From an uncultured Clostridium sp. (GTDB lineage: Bacteria; Bacillota; Clostridia; Lachnospirales; Lachnospiraceae): a stretch of 41,392 nucleotides of DNA. Positions 6,793 through 15,632 of the stretch are shown piece by piece. A program made the position numbers and the translations under genes. The stretch is from NCBI GenBank assembly GCA_900547035.1, contig URFM01000032.1, forward strand, positions 1 through 41,392, given 5' to 3'. The notes beneath the pieces were generated by a model. It was not told the DNA's origin. It ran no database searches and saw only the letters and a list, made by a program, of their open reading frames with translations. Every line of letters begins with the position of its first letter. Positions within the stretch are counted from its first letter, which is position 1.

Positions 6793-6878
6793 GATTCGTT
6801 TTTTAAAATCTTCTTGTCATGCGTCTGCCAGGAGATATAATCTTCCCATGCGTCAAAATCCCATTGCAGTCTCCTCAT
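6765..6878 (-). pseudogene. Truncated YoeB/Txe-type toxin
   Basis: Seven bases after the RelB stop, an ATG at 6878 opens a frame whose first 26 residues look like a YoeB/Txe toxin: W-D-F-D-A-W-E-D-Y-I-S-W-Q and then D-K-K-I-L-K, where family members continue with R-I-N. At that point it runs into the 20-bp direct repeat and stops after 37 residues. The catalytic C-terminal half (the family's Arg/His/Tyr residues) is missing, so no RNase is made. The antitoxin gene remains intact. The break coincides with the island edge. Confidence 0.65.
6784..6803 (+). repeat. Left copy of the island-bounding 20-bp direct repeat
   Basis: CAAATGCAAGATTCGTTTTT at 6784-6803 is identical to 16367-16386. It lies at the point where the yoeB-like gene loses homology and at the edge of the AT-rich island, so it is a candidate attachment or deletion junction. 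Confidence 0.7.
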
Positions 6879-6885
6879 CGGCCAA

Positions 6886-7143
6886 TTACTCCTCGATTAG
6901 CTCATGTTCGGCAAAATTGAGCCGCCCAGCTTTATAGTCTGCCATTTTTCGCTCTAAATAGCGCATATTGCTTTCGGAATAGAACGGGTCAATTGACACA
7001 TCAAAGGGAATACGCTTCTCTCTACAAACTTTTTTGGCAAAAATAGTAAAGGCTGTTGTCATGGACATCCCTAATTCAGTGCAGACTTGTTCCATCCCTT
7101 TTTTTACATCTTCATCTAAACGGAAATTTACATTTTGTGCCAT
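6886..7143 (-). CDS. RelB/DinJ-family antitoxin
   Basis: An 85-residue protein with an N-terminal ribbon-helix-helix (V-N-F-R-L-D-E-D-V-K-K-G-M-E at residues 5-18, then L-G-M-S-M-T-T-A-F-T-I-F) and an acidic, variable C-terminal half for toxin binding. RelB/DinJ proteins bind their own promoter and neutralise an RNase toxin. The start at 7143 is preferred because AAAGAGG lies about 8 bases upstream; a longer frame from 7233 has no such site. The cognate toxin gene downstream is truncated, so this is an orphan antitoxin. It could still act on related toxins elsewhere. Confidence 0.82.
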   Translation of the reverse strand: MAQNVNFRLDEDVKKGMEQVCTELGMSMTTAFTIFAKKVCREKRIPFDVSIDPFYSESNMRYLERKMADYKAGRLNFAEHELIEE

Positions 7144-7233
7144 ACAAAATACCTCTTTACTGATTTGATTGCCATTGGAAAAGAAAAGCGCCTGTTTTCT
7201 ATGAAAATCCGAGAAAAATAGGCACTTGCTCAA

Positions 7234-7413
7234 ATGGCACTATCGGAAACGCCCTCGAAAAATTATCATAGGATTCTCGAGGTTAAACATTCCTTTAATG
7301 TGGGTGCCGGGCTTTCAACAAATATTCCCGACATTGCTATTATCGTACGCGACGAACAAAAAGACAAGGGGAAAATTCCGATTGTGGCCAATCAATATTC
7401 ATCAACCTCATAA
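7234..7413 (+). other. Unassigned 59-codon open frame, possible gene remnant
   Basis: The frame from ATG 7234 to TAA 7411-7413 reads protein-like in its centre (N-I-P-D-I-A-I-I-V-R-D-E-Q-K-D-K-G-K-I-P) but has no ribosome site and lies opposite the surrounding minus-strand genes. I do not recognise it. It may be a fragment of an older gene. This accounts for most of the roughly 300 bases between the antitoxin and the helicase; nothing else is clear there. Confidence 0.2.
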
Positions 7414-7448
7414 GAAGCTTTCTGTATGGCCACAAAAGTTAAATCTTA

Positions 7449-8453
7449 TTATTCGCTAAGAAGATATACATTACCATGTGCCCTCGTGATGGCTACATAA
7501 AGCCTATTTCTTGTCGATGGAGCCAGCTCGGAAAGTTTACCAGCATTATACTTTCCCATAGTTCCTTTATTTAACATCACGCAGACATCCTGATAGTGAT
7601 CTTCGCCTTTTGTTTCTCCCCAGTTCTTGCGCCCTTTTCCAAATTTGGCGCTATTCTGAAGATGCAATTTTATAATGGCATCATTTTCTAAAATATGCGC
7701 TATCTCAGATTCGTCTGACACAAATCGAATAAAAGTATTGTCGCTCCTATTGGTGTTTATAGGAATCCCGAGATTTGTACTTACAAAATTACAAATATTT
7801 TTACTGCACCTCCAACTATTTTGAAGGGTTGTAGTGTCACAAACTAAACCTTTTTGTACGAACCGATCTTCATATAGAGCTCGATTATTAAAGAGCGCCT
7901 TATTTACATTTCCATCTCTGCTAGTGTCGTAAGTATGCTGATAAAAATCCCCGACAAATAACATATTGACGTTGGTTTCCATGAGTAGCTCTAGGAAGGA
8001 AAAATCTCTACCGGCTACATCCTGAATTTCATCTATGACAAACTCATCAAAATATGTTTCTATTCGCTCTTTGATGTCACTTATTACTTCGGCTACTTCT
8101 AGATATAACGATAGGCGATTACTGTAGAAGTATCCGTTTGGCGTTAAATAATAACCCTTGTCTTTTTTTGTGAAATGCCTAGAAGTATTTGCTTCAAATA
8201 CAATGCCTTTTGCCCCGATTTTATCCGCCAAAAAGGGCTTATAGCAAAAGCGAAATAAGAACTGAAAATATGTCATTAGTGTAATATTCTGAGGCCATAT
8301 GCCGTTAAATCTTTTAAGAATTTTCCTTGAAAGGTTATCATAATTATTATTTGTATATGTAACTATGAGTGAGCGTTTATCTGTTGAAAGCGCTTTAACA
8401 ATATAAGTTGTTTTTCCTGAGCCGGCTACGGCGAAAATCACTCTCTTATCCAA
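7449..8453 (-). CDS. Compact UvrD-like helicase (GajB-like partner of an OLD nuclease)
   Basis: A 334-residue superfamily 1 helicase. Walker A is A-V-A-G-S-G-K-T-T at residues 8-16, right at the N-terminus. Motif II is D-E-I-Q-D (141-145), motif III V-G-D-F-Y-Q (167-172), a motif IV-like S-W-R-C follows (213-216), then a K-G-E-D motif V-like stretch (282-285) and motif VI V-A-I-T-R-A (320-325). GajB and UvrD/PcrA proteins are much longer (about 500 and 700 residues), so accessory 1B/2B subdomains are mostly absent. The ATG overlaps the end of the OLD gene by 16 bases, so the two are translated together. I infer an anti-phage pair of Gabija / class 2 OLD type. Confidence 0.8.
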   Translation of the reverse strand: MDKRVIFAVAGSGKTTYIVKALSTDKRSLIVTYTNNNYDNLSRKILKRFNGIWPQNITLMTYFQFLFRFCYKPFLADKIGAKGIVFEANTSRHFTKKDKGYYLTPNGYFYSNRLSLYLEVAEVISDIKERIETYFDEFVIDEIQDVAGRDFSFLELLMETNVNMLFVGDFYQHTYDTSRDGNVNKALFNNRALYEDRFVQKGLVCDTTTLQNSWRCSKNICNFVSTNLGIPINTNRSDNTFIRFVSDESEIAHILENDAIIKLHLQNSAKFGKGRKNWGETKGEDHYQDVCVMLNKGTMGKYNAGKLSELAPSTRNRLYVAITRAHGNVYLLSE

Positions 8454-10003
8454 TTTATTGCCCTCTTAATATAGTCAGGAACAGTTATAGCCTGCTCCGT
8501 AGACAGTAAAATAAATGCTGCTTCTGTTTTGTTTTTCAACATATAGTCCTGAGCATCTGCTTTAAATAAACCGTCACATAAAGATTTATTATCTGCATAT
8601 AGTATTACCTCAAATGTTCTTTTCGCATTATCTGGTTCGTAGAATATTTCTATATTATGACAAGAAGCATATTCGGCATATTTTTCTACACAATTCTTTT
8701 GATAATCTTTATCATTATCAGTAATAACCGCCACCCTACTTTCTGTCTGCCTGGCAATTTCGAGATATCTTTTAAAACTCAAACCTCGAATATCAATGAT
8801 GTGGACGTCATCATCTTCAGGGCAATGCCCGGTAATACTTTCATAAAATTTCTCAAGTAACATATATTCTGATGGTCCCTCGACTAATATGGCTTTTCGA
8901 GATAGAGCATATTCCACAATACTGGCAGGCGGAGCCTTCATAAAATATTCCGCTGTATCAGTATTTAAATCCTTAAGCATAATTGGTCTATCTTCGTCAT
9001 TGATATGCATTATTAATAAATTCTGCAGCTCTAATCTTGTGCTGATTAGACTATTATGGGTGGTAATAAATAGCTGACCATTCTGTGTGTCGGCAACACG
9101 TTGAATTAATTTACGAAGATTAACATGGCTGAGATGGTTTTCCGGCTCTTCGATTAAAACTACATCTACATTGGCTCCAGATCTTTCTAACGCAAAGTCT
9201 GTTTTTACAAAGACCTGACGTCCCGTGCCACGGCTATCGATACTTATTTCATCTTCAAATATCATCAGGTCTCCTTCAAGCCCCATAGAATCACCGCCCT
9301 TAAGACCGAAGGCATAGTTCTTTTTCGCTGGAACACGATCATTGAGCGATTTTAGGCTCTTGGATTTAAAATCATTTCTCATAAGACGATACTGGCTTCT
9401 ATGAATGGCTCGCTCTTTTATATCAGATTCAGTGTACTGCATATACATTCGCCGCACAAAATCGTTGGTTGCATGTTCCGAATTCATGCTTGAACTATCA
9501 ATCATTGTACAGCGAATTTTTCTTTTATATCCCGTATAACCTTCATCTGCAAAAGTAGAAAAACGAATAGAATAATAATCGTATGGGAAATAGGTGTCAT
9601 TAGCATTAAGAGCTTCCATGATTTCTGACCGATAATCTGGATTAGGGGCGCACACTAGGCGAATACCATCACACTTTACCTGATCAGAATTATTTTTGCC
9701 ATTCATGGTGTAGTCAAAATCACCAGATAAATAAAGTTCAATTCTAAGAATAGGCAGATTTTCATAGGTCTTAGAGCCAGCCAAGAATACCTTAACTGCC
9801 TCCATATTAATAAGGCGGTCAAGCCCTATTGCTTCGATTCTACGAACATTCCCACAAGCAACTAAATCTATTGCTTCCAAAATGCTGCTTTTCCCGGTCT
9901 CGTTATCGCCAACAAATATATTCATTCTATCATTGGGCTCGATGGTGTAGTTTTTAAACCTTTTATAGTTGATTAATTTAATCTTTTTAATAATCGTAGC
10001 CAT
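8438..10003 (-). CDS. OLD-family ATPase-TOPRIM nuclease (GajA-like)
   Basis: A 521-residue protein. The ABC-type ATPase has Walker A G-D-N-E-T-G-K-S-S (32-40), Walker B V-V-L-I-E-E-P-E (281-288) and the T-T-H-N-S loop (314-318). The C-terminal TOPRIM domain has A-I-L-V-E-G (371-376) and I-T-D-N-D (427-431), which supply the metal ligands of OLD nucleases. Class 2 OLD proteins are those paired with a UvrD-like helicase, and GajA of Gabija belongs to this group; here the helicase follows with a 16-base overlap. Start chosen at ATG 10003 with GGAGGAG close upstream; a GTG four codons earlier is possible. The frame stays open for about 47 codons upstream without another start. Confidence 0.85.
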   Translation of the reverse strand: MATIIKKIKLINYKRFKNYTIEPNDRMNIFVGDNETGKSSILEAIDLVACGNVRRIEAIGLDRLINMEAVKVFLAGSKTYENLPILRIELYLSGDFDYTMNGKNNSDQVKCDGIRLVCAPNPDYRSEIMEALNANDTYFPYDYYSIRFSTFADEGYTGYKRKIRCTMIDSSSMNSEHATNDFVRRMYMQYTESDIKERAIHRSQYRLMRNDFKSKSLKSLNDRVPAKKNYAFGLKGGDSMGLEGDLMIFEDEISIDSRGTGRQVFVKTDFALERSGANVDVVLIEEPENHLSHVNLRKLIQRVADTQNGQLFITTHNSLISTRLELQNLLIMHINDEDRPIMLKDLNTDTAEYFMKAPPASIVEYALSRKAILVEGPSEYMLLEKFYESITGHCPEDDDVHIIDIRGLSFKRYLEIARQTESRVAVITDNDKDYQKNCVEKYAEYASCHNIEIFYEPDNAKRTFEVILYADNKSLCDGLFKADAQDYMLKNKTEAAFILLSTEQAITVPDYIKRAINWIRE

Positions 10004-10157
10004 AGGCTCCTCCACAAAACGCTGTGTTGATTGTGCTAGCGCATAAAACTTCCTTTTTGCAACATCAGCACAGAACTCATCTTCCGCATCCTGCTGGTTT
10101 ATCCCAGCAGTATACTTAACATTGTTACTAACGAGTTTCTAAATTTCACCGCTTTAC

Positions 10158-13100
10158 TTACGAAAAAAACAACTTCCTCATTTCCGCCTCCATTGTCCCA
10201 TTTTTGGCATATTTTAAGGTGTCGCAAAGACGGATATTATTTTTCTCAATATGTATCTCATCGCTAAAGCCCAGAATATAGCGTAGGCAAATGCGGTATA
10301 TAATCTCCGTTGGAGCGCAGCCATACACTTGTTTTGCAAAAATATGATTCAGTCGCTCCGCGTTATCGGGGTACAGTTCCTTCATACGTTGGCTCTGGTA
10401 TAGCCTCGTCACAATCTCTGTGATATACATCCCTGATTTCATGTAAAGGTCGGCAAATGTTGCCTCTGGATTGTCAAAGCAGCCGGGATTTTCCTGCTCA
10501 AGCCTGTCCACCATGTCCTTTACGACTTTTTTCGGCGTAAAGATTTGGTTGGTACGTTGTGGCGGAATATAATCAAAGATATCTCCTTTTTGAGCAGGCT
10601 CGAAGTAATTCGCAAGCTCAGCCCGTTTCTTCATAAACTCCTGTACAGCATCGTTAAAGACGACTTCATCAAACAGATGCCCGTCAAAGTGCTTTTGCTT
10701 TCCGGATTCTGCCGTGTAATTACCGCCATCGCGGAGCATGCGGAATTGATCGAGTGTTACTCCCTGACCGTTCTGGGGATTCACGGTAACTTCCCAGAAC
10801 ACATTTTCCGGGACAAGTTCGTCAAAGTTGGCAAGTGTAGTGTTCTCGTTGCCGTAGGCCATGAGAAATGCGGGAATAGTTCGAGAAAAACCACGAAGAT
10901 GATCACGGACGCTTCTCTCAATCGAATCTTTTTCGGCATTTAATTTCTCAGTTTCTACGGTTTCAACAATTTTCTCTGCAGCTTTCTTCACAGTCTCATC
11001 ACTGTGGAGCTTTTTGCTAATATTGTCCACCATGTCACGGTAGCCTTGGAGACGTCTGGCGTTAAACTCCTCATCAATTTTTGTAATTACTGCCATTGTG
11101 GCACCAGACTGCTGTGCCTCTTGAATCCTATCATCGCGTTCTTTAATCAACTGATGATCCTGGATTGTGTAATTGCCATATTCGCGAGCCACAACCGTGT
11201 CAGTGGTTTCTTGGATTTTACGCTCCAGTATATTCTGCGTGGATTTCCTCAAATCTTTGCCGTACTGCTCTCTGGCAGAATCCATCAGTGTATCTGCAAT
11301 CGGCTTTGCAAAACGCTCACGGAGTTCTTTTAGCTCGTCTTTCTTAGGATTTGGAGTCAGTTCCACATTCCGCTGGATTTCTTCTACGGCTGCCGCCAAT
11401 TGATTCTCTACGTTTGCATAAACCTTATCGCCAAATAAATCACTTGCTGTTCCGATAATCTGTTCCTTTGGTATCTCAACCTCGCCATTCTCGTTCAAAT
11501 TAAGGCTATCTGCCGTAGTCTCGTCCACAGCAGCAGGAGCGAGGGCTTTTGGCTCCTCAAGCGCTTGCATATTGTTAATGATGTCAATAATTTCCCTCGG
11601 CGCACCAAAAATTCCGCTGATGTTTGCGAATAAGAAATTAGACATAAAGCCACGTTCCACAACTTCTCTGGCATGAATGCGGCGTGGAATAGTGAGGACT
11701 TTTTCTGCATCCAGTTCTATCATTGCGCCTTCTTCGTCTTCGCCATAAACTGGGAAGAAGTTCAAAAGCTCCCTAACGTGCCGCTTGCGACTATCAAAAT
11801 CACCTTTATCCCCGGATGTCTCCGGGATCAGGTCATTGGCAAACTGTTCAAAAATGGTCAGGGTGCGAGCCGGATCAAAGTCAAAAACATATGCATTCTG
11901 CTTTCTGTAGGAATTGCCCTCTGTATCCGTGAACAGACACGGATTCTGCGCACGAAAGGCCGCCTGCATATAAAGTGCAGGGCTCGCCATATTGGAGAGC
12001 ATAAGAACCGCTGTCCATTCAGGAATTGTCACGCCAGTAGTAAGCTGCCCTACAGACAGCGTGATGGTATTATCGTATTTTCTGATTGCTTTCGTTACTT
12101 TATCAAAGGACTTCTCGTTTTCCTCGTCATCGTCTAATTTTCCGTCACCTGCAGCGAGAATAATTTCATAATCCTTGAACACGGGGTGGAGCTTCAGCTT
12201 TTTGGCCAGAGCTTTTGCGCTTGCCACACGATTCAGAATCCAAAAGGTGTGCTTCAATTCATCGCGGAGCTCCGGGGTCGAAAATGGAAACTTCTCCTGC
12301 CTTGTCAATGCATCAAGAAATTTATCCACATCAGTATCGTGGACAAATTTTCCCGACTCATTGGTGATGAAAAACTCATTCAGGTCAAAAGCGTATTCTT
12401 CAATATCGTCATCAAGCTCTAAGCCTCGTTCTACCCGGTCACGGACTATATCCGACATCTGGTAAGTAAAAAGCGACAGTCGGGGCAGATTGGCGTAAGG
12501 GTTTTCTATTTCGCTGACAGCATCCCAGTCACGCTTCTTTTTCTGCTCATCGGCATACGTCCAGTTATAGATTGCACTTTCTGGGAATTTATCGTTGGCC
12601 AGCGCCTTGAACGGAGTGCCGGATAGGTGCAACGTCCATTTACGCTTAATGTGGTTAAAGGCAGTATCGGTCTTGTAGGTGTCAACTCCTTCGTGGGCTT
12701 CGTCTACAATCAGAATATCCCAAGTCAGCCCTTTCTCGGCACTGATTTCTACCAGCTTATCGTGCCGTCCACCAAAATAGATAGAACCTTTCAGATCCTG
12801 CAGACTAACAAACTCAATGCACCCCTTGGTGTCATCGGTAACTTCCCCTAAATATTCACTGCGGCTTAAAACATATTTCCTGTGTTTAATACCGTCTACG
12901 TTGCTGACAAAAAGATAACCTGACTGCGGGCCAAAGAAAGTCTCATAATCTTGGTACCACGAATTGGCAATGGCAGGGCGGTTGGTAACGATAAGAATGT
13001 TCCGTGCGCCGAGCTTCATGCATAAATCATAGGCAGAGAGCGTCTTCCCAAAACGCGGCTTTGCATTCCACAGAAACTCTGCATTCTCTCGGGCAGTGAA

Positions 13101-13532
13101 ATACTCGATTGTTTTTTGTACGGCCTCTGCCTGCTCATCACGGAGCTTGTATGGAATCGCAGCATCAGCATCTTCATCCGATACCACACCGTGATTTTGC
13201 GTAAAATCGATAAAATTGTCTCGAGCCACATTTGGGTCAATTTGAAACCACTCTGTGCCTGCCTCACGGGGGACTTCCAACTTTTTTAAATAGGCATGGA
13301 AGTCCTTATCTGTAAATGTTCCATATGGCTCCGTCATATACGCTGCACGCATATGCCACCATGTCTTGTGGGCAACGCCGACGGTATGGGTCTGCTCGTT
13401 GATACGGGTCTCCACGTCCCTCTCGGTGAAGCCAATCTTTGTCCAGCCATCATGCGCCGGTACTCCGGGAGTGGTGTAGGCATAACATTGCGGAACGACC
13501 TTTAAGGCTGTTTTAATCTTAATCGCTGCCAT
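10158..13532 (-). CDS. GIY-YIG-like / DEAH helicase / methyltransferase-like fusion, putative restriction subunit
   Basis: An 1124-residue protein. Residues about 15-100 resemble the GIY-YIG/T5orf172 nuclease fold: C-Y-A-Y (16-19), K-I-G-F-T (32-36), Arg43, and E-W-F (94-96). The usual metal-binding Glu is not obvious; D-K-D-F-H (75-79) occupies its place. A superfamily 2 helicase follows: A-K-P-R-F-G-K-T (157-164), D-E-A-H (277-280), S-G-T-P-F, and a G-Q-L-T-T-G-V-T-I motif V-like stretch. A charged helical region leads to a C-terminal methyltransferase-like half of about 140 residues with I-F-T-P-K-K and a degenerate motif I (A-D-L-Y-M-K-S-G-M-Y). It ends where the catalytic NPPY would be expected. 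The start overlaps the preceding methyltransferase stop (TAATG). Probable role: DNA translocation and cleavage in a restriction system. Confidence 0.72.
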   Translation of the reverse strand: MAAIKIKTALKVVPQCYAYTTPGVPAHDGWTKIGFTERDVETRINEQTHTVGVAHKTWWHMRAAYMTEPYGTFTDKDFHAYLKKLEVPREAGTEWFQIDPNVARDNFIDFTQNHGVVSDEDADAAIPYKLRDEQAEAVQKTIEYFTARENAEFLWNAKPRFGKTLSAYDLCMKLGARNILIVTNRPAIANSWYQDYETFFGPQSGYLFVSNVDGIKHRKYVLSRSEYLGEVTDDTKGCIEFVSLQDLKGSIYFGGRHDKLVEISAEKGLTWDILIVDEAHEGVDTYKTDTAFNHIKRKWTLHLSGTPFKALANDKFPESAIYNWTYADEQKKKRDWDAVSEIENPYANLPRLSLFTYQMSDIVRDRVERGLELDDDIEEYAFDLNEFFITNESGKFVHDTDVDKFLDALTRQEKFPFSTPELRDELKHTFWILNRVASAKALAKKLKLHPVFKDYEIILAAGDGKLDDDEENEKSFDKVTKAIRKYDNTITLSVGQLTTGVTIPEWTAVLMLSNMASPALYMQAAFRAQNPCLFTDTEGNSYRKQNAYVFDFDPARTLTIFEQFANDLIPETSGDKGDFDSRKRHVRELLNFFPVYGEDEEGAMIELDAEKVLTIPRRIHAREVVERGFMSNFLFANISGIFGAPREIIDIINNMQALEEPKALAPAAVDETTADSLNLNENGEVEIPKEQIIGTASDLFGDKVYANVENQLAAAVEEIQRNVELTPNPKKDELKELRERFAKPIADTLMDSAREQYGKDLRKSTQNILERKIQETTDTVVAREYGNYTIQDHQLIKERDDRIQEAQQSGATMAVITKIDEEFNARRLQGYRDMVDNISKKLHSDETVKKAAEKIVETVETEKLNAEKDSIERSVRDHLRGFSRTIPAFLMAYGNENTTLANFDELVPENVFWEVTVNPQNGQGVTLDQFRMLRDGGNYTAESGKQKHFDGHLFDEVVFNDAVQEFMKKRAELANYFEPAQKGDIFDYIPPQRTNQIFTPKKVVKDMVDRLEQENPGCFDNPEATFADLYMKSGMYITEIVTRLYQSQRMKELYPDNAERLNHIFAKQVYGCAPTEIIYRICLRYILGFSDEIHIEKNNIRLCDTLKYAKNGTMEAEMRKLFFS

Positions 13533-14581
13533 TAGACCATCTCCTTTACATAGGTTTCGATAAACTCGATTTCTTTTTTGTCCAGATAGTACTTCTTATA
13601 TAACTGCAGGTCTATCTCATGGATGGACTTTGACCAGTCGATGTCTGAGCTGGAAGTGAAGTCTTGGAGGGGGACGTATTTCCATTTTACGGCTGTATTA
13701 TCCTGTGTTATCTTTAAAATCCCAAGCATAGCTCGTGCAAACTTGCACTTCAGATACTTAAGACATGCATCTGCATCATATTTACTATCAAAATTTCCAA
13801 TGGAAATAAATGTCTCTGTACAAGCAACTTCTGGCTCTTCTACTACAGGGGTTCCAATAATTCGTGCTGGAATAGGCTTTCCGATTTGTCCTGATGCACC
13901 ATCTGCCTTTGAAATGAAAACTTTGTACTTGTATAGATTCGGCACTTCTCTTATATAGTCGCGCCGAAACCATCTATACGTGCGCTTGCCACCTATAGTT
14001 CCTAAAAATTTCACATACTCAAATCCATCGATTGGTTTCTGTTCTGTAAATAGTGCGCTCATCCGCTCAAAACTGCTGGAACCTATTCTTGCATCTGTCA
14101 TTTTAGCCAATTCATCTGGCTGCTCGTCATACGCACGATTTGAAAACTTATAGAGGCCACGATTGGCAATAATATCACTTAGGCTCCCCTGATCAATTCT
14201 CCATACTTTGCGTCTTATAGAATTAAGTTCCGGGAATGCAGAATAAACTCCAATTTCTCCAAAATCTTTTGTCGCGTCACGATATGTAATTACAATACCA
14301 CCGTTAATATTAGTATTCGCAAAAACATTACCACTATCTTGTTCATGGAATTCTATTTTTAAATGTGGATCTGCTAACATTTTCTCATTCCAGTTTTTGG
14401 GCGTCCCACCAGCATTATAAAGAAATCGTGCTGGGTGAATCATTTCTACTCGATCGGAAATTTTGTAGGCTTCATCCAAAAACAAATAATACACTGGTGG
14501 GGCAAACGCTTTTTGATCTCCGACAGTATCGTCCTGATAAGGCGGATTCCCAATCACATAATCGAATAATTTCTTTCCCAT
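13532..14581 (-). CDS. DNA adenine methyltransferase, catalytic and target-recognition part (Eco57I-like)
   Basis: A 349-residue protein that begins directly at motif IV: F-D-Y-V-I-G-N-P-P-Y-Q with N-P-P-Y at residues 12-15, the catalytic motif of N6-adenine methyltransferases. Later segments such as V-E-M-I-H-P-A-R-F-L and G-G-I-V-I-T-Y fit motifs V-VIII, and the C-terminal half is probably the target recognition domain. SAM-binding motifs X and I are absent here but present in the gene just upstream, which is in the same frame and separated by only TGA and one codon. AAAGGAG precedes the ATG, so it can be translated on its own. The two chains together should form one enzyme. Confidence 0.82.
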   Translation of the reverse strand: MGKKLFDYVIGNPPYQDDTVGDQKAFAPPVYYLFLDEAYKISDRVEMIHPARFLYNAGGTPKNWNEKMLADPHLKIEFHEQDSGNVFANTNINGGIVITYRDATKDFGEIGVYSAFPELNSIRRKVWRIDQGSLSDIIANRGLYKFSNRAYDEQPDELAKMTDARIGSSSFERMSALFTEQKPIDGFEYVKFLGTIGGKRTYRWFRRDYIREVPNLYKYKVFISKADGASGQIGKPIPARIIGTPVVEEPEVACTETFISIGNFDSKYDADACLKYLKCKFARAMLGILKITQDNTAVKWKYVPLQDFTSSSDIDWSKSIHEIDLQLYKKYYLDKKEIEFIETYVKEMV

Positions 14582-14584
14582 GGC

Positions 14585-15574
14585 TCACATCTCCTTTATA
14601 TCCATAAACTTCATAGAGGTTTTACTTCTCCAGTTGAATATCCTACACGGTACGGCTTCCGGCTCGTCTGTGTCGCCATCCGGCTCACCTCCAAGCATAT
14701 CAAAGAGCGTCATCTGCCTAAATTCTTCATATGGCTTACCCAGTGGCACCGTATCTTTGAGGCCGTCCATCTGCCAGATATTCCAAGCGATTTTGTTGGC
14801 TATCTGATCCAGCAGTTTGCCATCTGGCTGTTGCCCCCAACGTTCCTCATAATAATCGGTAAAGGTCAACAGTAGATTGACTCGTGCGATCAGCACATTA
14901 TCGCCTTGATATTCATATCCATATGACGCTTCAAACGCTCGGGTCGTCCATTTGAGCCACTCTTCGTATGTATCAGTATTTTCATTTACGATTCTGAGTT
15001 TTCTATCGAGTATGCCAATACGCCGGATTGGCGGCACAATCAATTCTCCAGTTGATACATCGTAGCGGGAGACCAAATATGGTGCCTCGCCACAAGTAAT
15101 TTCAAGCCGACGAGAATCCACATAATGTTGCCAGTTTTTCTGTTTAGGGAATTCAATTTTGCCTTCCGACACCGTCCAAGTATTGTCGGCATTTTCTGTG
15201 TTAAAAACGCCATCCCGTCCAAACCAATCGTTATCACAATGATTATTCATCCGATTGCAGAGCCATGCGGGAGTGAAGACCTCTGCCTTTTTACGGGTTC
15301 GCTGAGCCTGAGCCTCTTGGGATTTTTGTATACGGGGACGGATCAGATTGGGGTGTTGCAGTAGTGAGTTGGCGCTCATCTGCACTTTATCTGTGAATCC
15401 TTCACCAAACTCCTCATAGGTATCCGTTGCCCAGATTATATTCCTTTTAGTCGATTTATCTTGAAGCAGCAGCCCCAGTACGTTTACTACCGGATAACTG
15501 CTGATATCTATCAGTTTTTCCACTAGAGGGAGCCCCTCCTTTTCGATATCATTTTCTGTAATTGGCACAACCAT
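14585..15574 (-). CDS. DNA methyltransferase, SAM-binding part
   Basis: A 329-residue protein with motif X-like A-E-V-F-T-P (97-102), motif I L-E-I-T-C-G-E-A-P-Y-L (157-167) and a motif II/III region Y-E-Y-Q-G-D-N-V-L-I-A-R-V-N-L-L. It lacks NPPY and ends with C-R-I-F-N-W-R and then a TGA, after which the same frame resumes in the catalytic chain. It therefore supplies the cofactor-binding half of a split N6-adenine methyltransferase. It is the first large gene of the minus-strand restriction-like operon, about 60 bases after the small XRE regulator gene. Confidence 0.78.
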   Translation of the reverse strand: MVVPITENDIEKEGLPLVEKLIDISSYPVVNVLGLLLQDKSTKRNIIWATDTYEEFGEGFTDKVQMSANSLLQHPNLIRPRIQKSQEAQAQRTRKKAEVFTPAWLCNRMNNHCDNDWFGRDGVFNTENADNTWTVSEGKIEFPKQKNWQHYVDSRRLEITCGEAPYLVSRYDVSTGELIVPPIRRIGILDRKLRIVNENTDTYEEWLKWTTRAFEASYGYEYQGDNVLIARVNLLLTFTDYYEERWGQQPDGKLLDQIANKIAWNIWQMDGLKDTVPLGKPYEEFRQMTLFDMLGGEPDGDTDEPEAVPCRIFNWRSKTSMKFMDIKEM

Positions 15575-15632
15575 TTGTCTGCCCTTGCCTTGAGTCCATT
15601 ATATCATTCCTGGAACGTGCAAGGGATCTTAT

